DNA of 56,759 nt from M3007 sp037130425 (lineage in GTDB: Bacteria > Bacteroidota > Bacteroidia > Chitinophagales > Saprospiraceae), in assembly GCA_037130425.1 (NCBI GenBank), contig JBAXTB010000006.1, forward strand, positions 1 to 56,759. Direction: 5' to 3'. The translations under genes and the position numbers were made by a program. A model generated the notes under the pieces. It was not told where the DNA came from. It did not search any database and worked only from the letters and a program-made list of their open reading frames with translations. Shown in pieces: positions 33,350 to 40,357 of the stretch; within the stretch, counting starts at the first letter, position 1, and each line of letters opens with the position of its first letter.

Positions 33350-33940
33350 ATGCCTATTGACTTGATTCCAGAAGAAGTTCGTAACAATTATGAGGTTTAT
33401 GAATGGAAACACGCTTGTGCTATCCTCCACACTGACTTTCCCGAAGAATGGAACGACTTAATAGCCCTTCTGACAGCGTTTAAACTGTGTAAATCATGGA
33501 TTGAAACACCTGGTGGGCAAAAATCATTGGTTGCAGGCTTCATGGATACCTTCTTGTCTGAAAGAGGTTGGCAAGAAAAACAGTTTTCGACAAGCATCAA
33601 AGTCGACCTAAGCACCTATGAAAGTCCTACACACAAAGTCGATTGTTATAAAAACAAAATAGCCCTTGAAATTGAATGGAACAACAAGGATCCTTTTTTT
33701 GACCGAGATTTGAACAATTTTAGGCTTTTGTTCGATTTGCGAGCAATCAGCGTAGGAATCATTATAACTCGGTCTGATGAATTGCAAGAAATTTTCAATG
33801 ACTTGGGACGAAAGGGGTCTTACGGCGCATCGACTACACACATATCAAAATTACTTCCGAGAATCGAAGGAGGAGGTGGAGCAGGCTGTCCAATCCTTGT
33901 AATTGGGATCAAAAAAAATTTGTATGACGAAAACTGTTAA
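33350..33940 (+). CDS. BglII/BstYI-family type II restriction endonuclease
   Basis: A 196-residue nuclease. Active-site spacing fits BglII exactly: D98 (KVDCYKN), then E107 and E109 in IALEIEWNNKDPF, compared with D84, E93 and Q95 of BglII and the E-x-E of BamHI. The strand after it (ISVGIIITR) is also family-like. BglII-fold enzymes cut GATC-centred sites (AGATCT, RGATCY), so a GATC-containing target is a reasonable inference, not shown. The ATG at 33350 is close behind a TATCTTTG promoter. The methyltransferase start overlaps its last 17 bp. No controller protein is present. Confidence 0.85.
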   Translation: MPIDLIPEEVRNNYEVYEWKHACAILHTDFPEEWNDLIALLTAFKLCKSWIETPGGQKSLVAGFMDTFLSERGWQEKQFSTSIKVDLSTYESPTHKVDCYKNKIALEIEWNNKDPFFDRDLNNFRLLFDLRAISVGIIITRSDELQEIFNDLGRKGSYGASTTHISKLLPRIEGGGGAGCPILVIGIKKNLYDENC

Positions 33941-34589
33941 CGCTATGGGGCCGGCAAAGATTGACTTCATTAATCAAATACAAAATGTCGATTACGGTAC
34001 GATACTGGCAGATCCTCCTTGGAGATTTGCTAATAGAACCGGAAAGGTGGCGCCTGAACATGCCAGACTTAATCGGTATGAAACCTTATCATTGGAAGAA
34101 ATTATGGAAATTCCGGTAGATAAAGTTGCTGCCGCCAAATCACACCTATACCTATGGGTGCCGAATGCCCTTTTAGCAGAAGGATTACAGGTATTAAAAG
34201 CATGGGGGTTTGAATACAAAACCAACATAGTCTGGCATAAAGTTAGAAAAGACGGAGAACCTGATGGAAGGGGAGTGGGTTTTTACTTCAGGAATACTAC
34301 CGAATTAATTTTATTTGGCGTCCGAGGGCAGTTAAGAACTTTAGCGCCTGGGCGAAGTCAGGTGAACATCATAAAAACAATAAAGCAAGAGCACTCTCGG
34401 AAGCCGGATAGCCTATACAACATTATTGAGTCCTGTAGCCCGGGGCCTTACTTAGAGATGTTTGCCAGAGGTAAGCGAAAAGGGTGGGACGTTTTTGGTA
34501 ATCAATCTGAAGAATATGTAATTTCTTGGGATACATATACGAACAATAGTCAAAAAGAGTCGGCCCTGTCTCCTAATTTATTTGATTAA
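33924..34589 (+). CDS. MT-A70-family DNA N6-adenine methyltransferase
   Basis: A 221-residue methyltransferase of the MT-A70 family, presumed to protect the endonuclease's site by N6-adenine methylation. The catalytic DPPW is at residues 30-33 (TILADPPWRFANR). Downstream conserved parts: LYLWVPNALLAEGLQVLKAW, NIVWHK, GFYFRNTTELILFG and SCSPGPYLEMFARGKRKGWD. The start is ambiguous: ATG 33924 overlaps the endonuclease by 17 bp, while ATG 33945 lies 4 bp after its stop. Both leave the motif intact. MT-A70 proteins occur in type II R-M systems and in phages; pairing with a BglII-like nuclease supports the R-M role. Confidence 0.9.
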   Translation: MTKTVNAMGPAKIDFINQIQNVDYGTILADPPWRFANRTGKVAPEHARLNRYETLSLEEIMEIPVDKVAAAKSHLYLWVPNALLAEGLQVLKAWGFEYKTNIVWHKVRKDGEPDGRGVGFYFRNTTELILFGVRGQLRTLAPGRSQVNIIKTIKQEHSRKPDSLYNIIESCSPGPYLEMFARGKRKGWDVFGNQSEEYVISWDTYTNNSQKESALSPNLFD

Positions 34590-34677
34590 ATCACAGATTT
34601 GGTAAGGGGCTTTATCCCAAATCGCTTTTTAACGAGATAAGGGATTATTCGCAAAATTATTTCGGATTATCGAGCAT

Positions 34678-34710
34678 ATTATCGGCGTGACTGCGAGTCA
34701 CGCCGATAAT
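34678..34710. terminator. Strong hairpin between convergent genes
   Basis: Perfect 15-bp arms ATTATCGGCGTGACT (34678-34692) and AGTCACGCCGATAAT (34696-34710) with a 3-nt loop. It lies between the methyltransferase stop (34589) and the TonB receptor stop (34784). There is no long T-tract, so it is a possible bidirectional terminator or an isolated palindrome. Confidence 0.5.
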
Positions 34711-34783
34711 TACGCTTGGTTTTAATTTTGTACTTGGCGAAAAAATCCTGTTTTAACTTAACGGCCCAGTTCTTTATCACACC

Positions 34784-37252
34784 TTAAAACTCAAAAATAA
34801 ACCCAATCGTAGGCAAAAGGGAGGCGTCAGAAGGCGGCAACAAATAAGGTATTGCGTTCGATCCGTCGGCCTTGATTGGTTGCCCGTCTGTGGTTGCAAA
34901 GTCTGAATTGTCGGCAGTACGCTTAAAGGTGTAACTTGGAAAAGACGGGTTTGCCCGTGAAAGCACATTCGTCACATCTATATATACGTCTAAGGTGGTA
35001 CGGCGGAAGTTCCATTTTTTATCGATCCGAATATCCAACTGGTTAAAGTTGTCGAGCCTTTTCGTGTTCAGGCGGCTGTAATCAAGAATCCCTTCCCCAA
35101 CGGTGAGGTAGTTTCGGCGGCTGGCTTCTTCGTCAAACGGGGTGTAAGGCGCGCCACCCTGGTAACGCCATTTCACGCCAAGTTCCCAGTTGCGGCGGAA
35201 TTTTTTACCCAGCGTAAGGGCGATCAGGTTTCGGTTGTCCCAGGAGGAAGCCACTAATTTTTGGTCATTCCCGCTAAAGCGCGAATAAAAATAGGTGTAA
35301 GAACCTACGAAAAAGAAGTTTTTCCATAGTTTTTGCTGCACAAAGAGTTCCAAACCGTATGTTTCGCCTTTCCCATTGCCCGTTACCTTTTCGTTGCCTA
35401 AAATACCGTACCCGCCGCCGAGGTTGGCTAAAGAAATGCCGGTAAAACTGCTGACCGGATAATTAGCATATTTTTTATAAAAACCTTCCAAGGTGATGCG
35501 CAAAGTAGGAGTAGGCACGTATTCTAAGCCCGCGACATAGTGATCCGCACGGAGATACGGCAAATCCTTGTTCACCAGCGTGTTGCGTTCGTCGCGGTAT
35601 CCCAATATCGTGTAAGGCGCAATTTTGTAGTAGCGGCCGATGCTTGCGTTCAATTTCCATTTCGGGGCCAGGCCCAAGGATGCACTCAGGCGCGGACTCA
35701 AGGTGTTCAATAAATTAGCGCCATCGGATGCAAATGAGTTGCCATCCGCGCGTACACCGGCGGAAAGCGAGAGCCGTTCGTTGAAAAACGTGCGATTTAC
35801 CTGCCCAAACAAGCCGAATTTAAAAAAGTCAATGGCGGTTTTAAATCGGAACTCAATTGCAGGTTGCACAACGACGCCGTTTGAATCAATAAGTTGCGGA
35901 CGCAGTTGGGTATAGGAGTTGTTGTTATATTTTACATATTGAAGACCTGCGCCGAACGAGAATTTCCAATCCCCGGCGTATTTATTTACATCAAAACGCA
36001 GTTTGTTTTCAATTTCCTGGCTTTTAACGCCCAGCGTACGTTTGCTTTCATCCTTTTGTTGGCCGTCGATGTTGTCGCGGAATTTATCCAATTGGTTGTC
36101 AAACATATTCCGGCTAAAGGTCAGGTTCCAGAAGCCGTTGTTAATCAGGTGCTTAAGTGCAAAACCCTGCGTGTAGTTCCATTGCTTGATCCTTGGATTG
36201 GAACTAAAAATATATACGTTTTCAGCCGTTGCTTCCTTTGGAACGGCAAAATAGAAATCATCAATGGCGCCAACGCCCAGCATGGTAAAAGTTGTTTTGG
36301 CATTGATTTTATGTGTGATTTTGTATTGGAAATCCCAATAATCCGGACGAATGGGCAAGTTCAGCGCCTTGAACAGCAGTTGTAAGTAGGAACGACGGGC
36401 AGAAGCCAGAAAAGTCGTTTTTTTACCCAGCGGGCCTTCGCCGGTCAGGGCCACTTCAGTGCCGCTCAGGCGAAAATTGCCCTGAAATTTGTCCGGGTTT
36501 CCGTCGCGCTGCCGCAATTGCAATACAGCCGACAGCGGGTTGTCGTAACGGGCGTTAAAGGCACTGGTCGACAAGGTAGCGTCTTCAATAAACGACACGT
36601 TCAGGATACCGGTCGGGCCGCCGGCAGCGCCCTGGGTGGCAAAGTGATTGATGACCGGAATTTCCATACCATCCAAATAGTACACGTTTTCGCTCGGACC
36701 ACCGCCGCGGATCACCAAATCGTTGCGGAATGCGCCCCCCGCAGCCGTTCCCCCTACCCCTGGCAAAGTAGTAATCACCTGCGAAATGTCAAAATTGCCG
36801 CCCGGATTGGCTTTTATCTCCTGGGCGCTCAGGTTCTGAATCGACAGCGGGGTTTCAACCGAGGCGATGCGCACCGATTTGTTTTCGGAAATGGTCACTT
36901 CACCGAGCGCCTTGCTGTCGGGTTCGATTTCAAAATTGAGGAAGTTGGCATTTCCGGTCGTAACCACCACATTGTAGCGCGTTTGGGGCGTATAGCCTAA
37001 GTAAGTGACCGTTATGTTGTAGGATTTTGGCAAAATGCCTTCAATTTTGAAGCGCCCGTCCACATCGGTTGCGGCGCCGCGATCAGCGCCTTCTACTTTT
37101 ATGGTAGCGCCGATAATCGCCTCCTGGGTAATTTTATCTTTGACGGAACCGGCCAAAATACCCGTATTTTGGGCGTTCAAATGCAAGACTGTGCCCGGAA
37201 GCATCCAGACAAACAAGGTTAACAAGAGAGAAACATGGGTAAGGAAACGCAT
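34784..37252 (-). CDS. TonB-dependent receptor with carboxypeptidase-regulatory-like domain
   Basis: An 822-residue outer-membrane receptor for active uptake of an unidentified substrate using TonB-ExbBD. Signal peptide 1-28 (MRFLTHVSLLLTLFVWMLPG). A CarboxypepD_reg-like beta-sandwich follows at about 30-115 (GSVKDKITQEAIIGATIKVE, GRFKIEGILPKSYNITV). The plug is at about 130-240 (NPGGNFDISQVITTLPGVGG, NDLVIRGGGPSENVYYLDG). The 22-strand barrel ends with IGFIFEF, including the terminal Phe. There is no SusD partner beside it, so it is not a classical Sus pair. Only 91 bp separate it from the divergent MarR-like gene, which may regulate it (inference). The DGMEIP plug motif is typical. Confidence 0.94.
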   Translation of the reverse strand: MRFLTHVSLLLTLFVWMLPGTVLHLNAQNTGILAGSVKDKITQEAIIGATIKVEGADRGAATDVDGRFKIEGILPKSYNITVTYLGYTPQTRYNVVVTTGNANFLNFEIEPDSKALGEVTISENKSVRIASVETPLSIQNLSAQEIKANPGGNFDISQVITTLPGVGGTAAGGAFRNDLVIRGGGPSENVYYLDGMEIPVINHFATQGAAGGPTGILNVSFIEDATLSTSAFNARYDNPLSAVLQLRQRDGNPDKFQGNFRLSGTEVALTGEGPLGKKTTFLASARRSYLQLLFKALNLPIRPDYWDFQYKITHKINAKTTFTMLGVGAIDDFYFAVPKEATAENVYIFSSNPRIKQWNYTQGFALKHLINNGFWNLTFSRNMFDNQLDKFRDNIDGQQKDESKRTLGVKSQEIENKLRFDVNKYAGDWKFSFGAGLQYVKYNNNSYTQLRPQLIDSNGVVVQPAIEFRFKTAIDFFKFGLFGQVNRTFFNERLSLSAGVRADGNSFASDGANLLNTLSPRLSASLGLAPKWKLNASIGRYYKIAPYTILGYRDERNTLVNKDLPYLRADHYVAGLEYVPTPTLRITLEGFYKKYANYPVSSFTGISLANLGGGYGILGNEKVTGNGKGETYGLELFVQQKLWKNFFFVGSYTYFYSRFSGNDQKLVASSWDNRNLIALTLGKKFRRNWELGVKWRYQGGAPYTPFDEEASRRNYLTVGEGILDYSRLNTKRLDNFNQLDIRIDKKWNFRRTTLDVYIDVTNVLSRANPSFPSYTFKRTADNSDFATTDGQPIKADGSNAIPYLLPPSDASLLPTIGFIFEF

Positions 37253-37318
37253 GACAATGTATGTTTTAATGCTGAAAATTTTTATTTAGTTTAGAAACAT
37301 ACTTTACAAAAAAGAGTT

Positions 37319-37326
37319 TAATTTTG
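37319..37326 (+). promoter_or_regulatory. -7 box TAATTTTG for the MarR-like gene
   Basis: A perfect TAnnTTTG match 17 bp before the ATG at 37344, in the AT-rich 91-bp divergent region shared with the TonB receptor. No clear -33 at the usual distance and no obvious operator palindrome. Confidence 0.45.
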
Positions 37327-37343
37327 TTTAAAAAATTTTTCAG

Positions 37344-37985
37344 ATGAAATACGAACTGCTGCAATCGTTGCTTCCCTACTTAGAGGAATACGAAAAAACG
37401 AATCCTAAAACGCAGGATCCGCAGCATTTTGCCGTTTGGTTAGCAAGGCAGTCGGGCAAACAAGCGCCGGAAACATCCGACAAACAGGTGGAAGCGGGAG
37501 AAAGTACCGAGGTGCTTATTGGTAAACTGCTGTTTTTCCTCACCCGTTACGCGCGCGCTTATTCGCGCAAGGCGCTGGAAGGTAGCCTGCTCGGCAGTAT
37601 GGATGAATTTGTGTACCTCGCCACTTTACAAGCCTACGGCGTAATGAGCAAAACGGACCTGATTTACCGGAACCGGCACGAAAAACCGACCGGCATGGAC
37701 ATTATTAAACGCCTGCTTGCCCTTGAACTGATCCAACAACGCGACGATGTGGCCGACCGACGCAGCAAACTCCTTGAAATTACGGAAAAAGGTCTGGCCA
37801 CCTTGGGCGGTTTGTACGGCCGCATGGGCTTAGTTTCACACCTGATTACCGGCAACCTGAGCAAAACAGAACGGGTCGATTTGTTGCAAATGCTTGAAAA
37901 ATTGGAGAATTTCCACCAAGTGGTGCTGGCCAAAACGAAAAATGAACCGTTTGAAGGATTGATGCGGGTGGTTGTGGGGATGTAG
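37344..37985 (+). CDS. MarR-family-like winged-helix transcriptional regulator
   Basis: A 213-residue cytoplasmic regulator. An N-terminal helical extension (about 1-75) precedes a winged-helix core: EFVYLATLQAYGVMSKTDLI (H1-H2), then RLLALELIQQRDDVADRRSK with the wing, and LEITEKGLATL, the standard MarR wing-to-helix signature (D-R-R-S-x-x-x-x-x-T-x-x-G). A final helix, LLQMLEKLENFHQVVL, supports dimerisation. Its ligand is unknown. It is divergent from the TonB receptor gene with 91 bp between them, which suggests autoregulation and control of the receptor. The stop codon is followed directly by a palindromic repeat. Confidence 0.88.
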   Translation: MKYELLQSLLPYLEEYEKTNPKTQDPQHFAVWLARQSGKQAPETSDKQVEAGESTEVLIGKLLFFLTRYARAYSRKALEGSLLGSMDEFVYLATLQAYGVMSKTDLIYRNRHEKPTGMDIIKRLLALELIQQRDDVADRRSKLLEITEKGLATLGGLYGRMGLVSHLITGNLSKTERVDLLQMLEKLENFHQVVLAKTKNEPFEGLMRVVVGM

Positions 37986-38100
37986 AATGTAGCATATCGA
38001 ATATCGAACAGACGAATATCGAATAACGAACGGGGGCGCTGCGCCGGATATTTTCGGATACCAAGCGCAACGCCCCCGTTCGTTATTCGATATTCGTTAT
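37986..38100 (+). repeat. Stop-codon-adjacent palindromic repeat, copy B
   Basis: It begins within a few bases of the MarR-like stop codon. Core stem AACGAACGGGGGCGCTG against CAACGCCCCCGTTCGTT around the conserved centre GGATACCAAGCG, flanked by ATATCGAA/TTCGATAT units. Closely related to 40211-40357, and to 2318-2440 in the other orientation. Confidence 0.85.
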
Positions 38101-38460
38101 GCTTACCGCAGCGCTTTGGTCTTCGCGATCTGCGATGCTGGACAGGTATGACCAAGCGCAACTACGTGCGGTATTAAACCAGAAAACCTATGTATATCTT
38201 TGACCAAGGCAGCGTAATTTACTTGCAAAACCCAACAAACTCAAACACTTTTGCTTCATTTTAATCCAATACATTTTATTCGCTTCTGGAAATCTTGCGT
38301 ATCTATAGATATGGAGGACGTATTCATTCCGATCAGAAGGCTCATAGCGTTCGGCTTAGTATCGAGCGTGGGTGTGCTTGGTCATAAGACCAAAGCACGG
38401 CGGAATTAAAATCGTCGTCATCCACTAAGTCCTTTTTTCTAAATGCCGGTCATTACAGTG
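38101..38460. other. Non-coding region with two related hairpins
   Basis: A 360-bp gap without a convincing gene. One hairpin pairs GCGCTTTGGTC (38111-38121) with GACCAAGCGC (38150-38159) around a 28-nt loop. The second pairs GTGTGCTTGGTC (38372-38383) with GACCAAAGCAC (38388-38398) around ATAA. The stems share the CTTTGGTC / GACCAAGC sequence, so the two structures are relatives. This may be a small non-autonomous element of about 300 bp whose ends are these hairpins. Confidence 0.4.
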
Positions 38461-38491
38461 GTATGTAATGACCGGCTTTAACCATTTAAAA

Positions 38492-40222
38492 ATGTTTAAA
38501 CTGTTTTTTATCGTCTTGATTTTTATATTTTTTACAATTCCATGTTATTGCCAATTATTTGACAATACTTGGTTTTTCGGATATGATAATAATCTTGATA
38601 CTACTGATGAATATGGAATTAGTACCATTGCTTTTTACGATGGCATTCCAATTGTAAAGCAAAATAATAAATTTCCTTTAAACTTACAAGGCTCCAATAG
38701 CTCTATTTCGGATTCAATAGGCAATTTTATTTTTTGCACCAATGGGGTTAAAGTTTGTAATTCAAATTCAGAAATCATAAACAATAGTAACTTTTTTATG
38801 AATGATAATTATGAAGAATCTGGATTTATTTTTCCACAATGTGTAGTTTCAATTCCATATCCTGGGCATGAAAAGTCTTATTTAATTTTGTATCTAAATT
38901 ACTCATATAGTAATGAATTAACGTTTTATGCTACAGGAATATATACTTCAACGATTAATTTTGAAAACAATAATTCTGGAGAATTAATGAACATAAATGA
39001 AACCGTCTTGAAGGATTCGCTTCGACTGGGGCATCTCGCAATGGTTAAGCATGCAAATGGCCGAGATTGGTGGATGATTGTGAATAAAATTAACACAAAT
39101 ATATTTTACCGGGTTCTTGTTTCTCCTCTTGGCGCCAAGATAATTGGTACGCAAGTTATTGGCATCCCCATTTATGATGGTGTAGGCCAATCATTGTTTT
39201 CTCCAGATGGAACACATTTTTGTTCTTTTAATGATATTTCGCAGACTGACGGCTCGTATCTTGATATTTATAATTTTGATCGATGTACCGGTTTGTTATC
39301 CAATCACCGGCAATTACATCAAAATGAAGGATTGGGCGGAGTGGCTGTATCGCCCAATTCTAGGTATTTGTATCACAATTTTGAGTTTGAAGTATATCAA
39401 TACGATCTGGATGCGCCGGATGTACTGGCAAGTAAGGTAAAAGTTGCGGACTGGGATGGTTACCAATCTCCTTTCCCAGCTGCATTTTACCTTATGCAAT
39501 TAGCCCCTGATGGAAAAATTTACGCTGCTTCGCCAACCGGTGTGGACGTATTACACGTTATCCATCAACCAGATGAGCCAGGAGTGCTGTGCCAATATGA
39601 ACAGCATGGAATCCATTTACCAACGTACAATTCTTTTTCCATACCCATCTCCCCCAACTACCGCCTCGGCCCCCTCGACGGCTCTTCCTGCGACACCCTC
39701 GGCATTGACAACCGCCCCGTTGCCTGGTTTCGCTATCAGCGGGATACGCTGGATTCTTTAAGTGTGTTGTTTCACGATTTGTCCTATTACGAACCCACAA
39801 GCTGGTCCTGGGATTTTGGCGATGGTACCCCGCTCAGCGCGGAGCGGCATCCCGCGCATACGTACGCGCAAGCAGGCGCTTATGAAGTATGCCTCACGGT
39901 GAGCAATGCAAACGCTACCAATACCTTTTGCCGCAAACTTTTTCTGGGTGTAACCGCCGCAGAAGATCCTGATATACAGGCAAGTATATCTGTTTTCCCA
40001 AATCCTTTCAACACGCGCTTGGGGGTGGCAGAAAGTGGCGCGTTGCGCGTCGGGCTGTTTCGATTGTTTGATCTTTCGGGGCGGCTAAAAAGGGAAACCG
40101 CACTTGTACCGGGCATTCGGGAAATTGATACCGGGGATTTGGCAGCGGGTATGTATTTTTGGGAAGTACGGGTAAAGGGAGAACGGGTTGCTTCGGGGAA
40201 ATTGGTCAAGAATATCGAATAA
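38492..40222 (+). CDS. T9SS-secreted PKD-domain protein
   Basis: A 576-residue secreted protein. Signal peptide MFKLFFIVLIFIFFTIPCYC at the chosen ATG (38492, preferred over 38468 because it starts on the signal). Residues about 22-400 look like a beta-propeller-type region (NTWFFGYDNNLDT, GNFIFCTNGVKVCNS, LAPDGKIYAASPTGVDVLHV). A PKD domain lies near 415-495 (WSWDFGDGTPLSAERHPAHT, AYEVCLTVSNA). A type A T9SS sorting domain follows from about 498 (VFPNPFNTRLG). Base composition changes sharply near 39650: the N-terminal two thirds are very AT-rich and the C-terminal third is GC-rich. The final residues (KNIE) and the stop codon are encoded by the start of an intergenic repeat. Confidence 0.85.
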   Translation: MFKLFFIVLIFIFFTIPCYCQLFDNTWFFGYDNNLDTTDEYGISTIAFYDGIPIVKQNNKFPLNLQGSNSSISDSIGNFIFCTNGVKVCNSNSEIINNSNFFMNDNYEESGFIFPQCVVSIPYPGHEKSYLILYLNYSYSNELTFYATGIYTSTINFENNNSGELMNINETVLKDSLRLGHLAMVKHANGRDWWMIVNKINTNIFYRVLVSPLGAKIIGTQVIGIPIYDGVGQSLFSPDGTHFCSFNDISQTDGSYLDIYNFDRCTGLLSNHRQLHQNEGLGGVAVSPNSRYLYHNFEFEVYQYDLDAPDVLASKVKVADWDGYQSPFPAAFYLMQLAPDGKIYAASPTGVDVLHVIHQPDEPGVLCQYEQHGIHLPTYNSFSIPISPNYRLGPLDGSSCDTLGIDNRPVAWFRYQRDTLDSLSVLFHDLSYYEPTSWSWDFGDGTPLSAERHPAHTYAQAGAYEVCLTVSNANATNTFCRKLFLGVTAAEDPDIQASISVFPNPFNTRLGVAESGALRVGLFRLFDLSGRLKRETALVPGIREIDTGDLAAGMYFWEVRVKGERVASGKLVKNIE

Positions 40223-40357
40223 TGAATAACGAACAGACGAATATCGAACGGGGGCGCTGGGCCGGGCATCTTCGGATACCAAGCGCAACGCCCCCGTTCG
40301 TTATTCGATATTCGATATTCGTCTGTTCGATATTCCCTTGTTCGATATTCGTTATTC
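40211..40357 (+). repeat. Stop-codon-adjacent palindromic repeat, copy C
   Basis: It fills the whole gap between two convergent T9SS genes and supplies the stop codons of both. ATATCGAATAA ends the plus-strand gene; on the minus strand GAATAACGAATATCGAAC ends the other. The core stem is CGAACGGGGGCGCTG against CAACGCCCCCGTTCG with centre GGATACCAAGCG, as in copy B. Tandem GATATTC units extend the right side. Confidence 0.85.

Noticed and set aside
34784..37252. SusC/SusD polysaccharide utilisation pair
   Set aside because: The TonB receptor has no adjacent SusD-like lipoprotein, and the GH97 gene is 12 kb away on the other strand.
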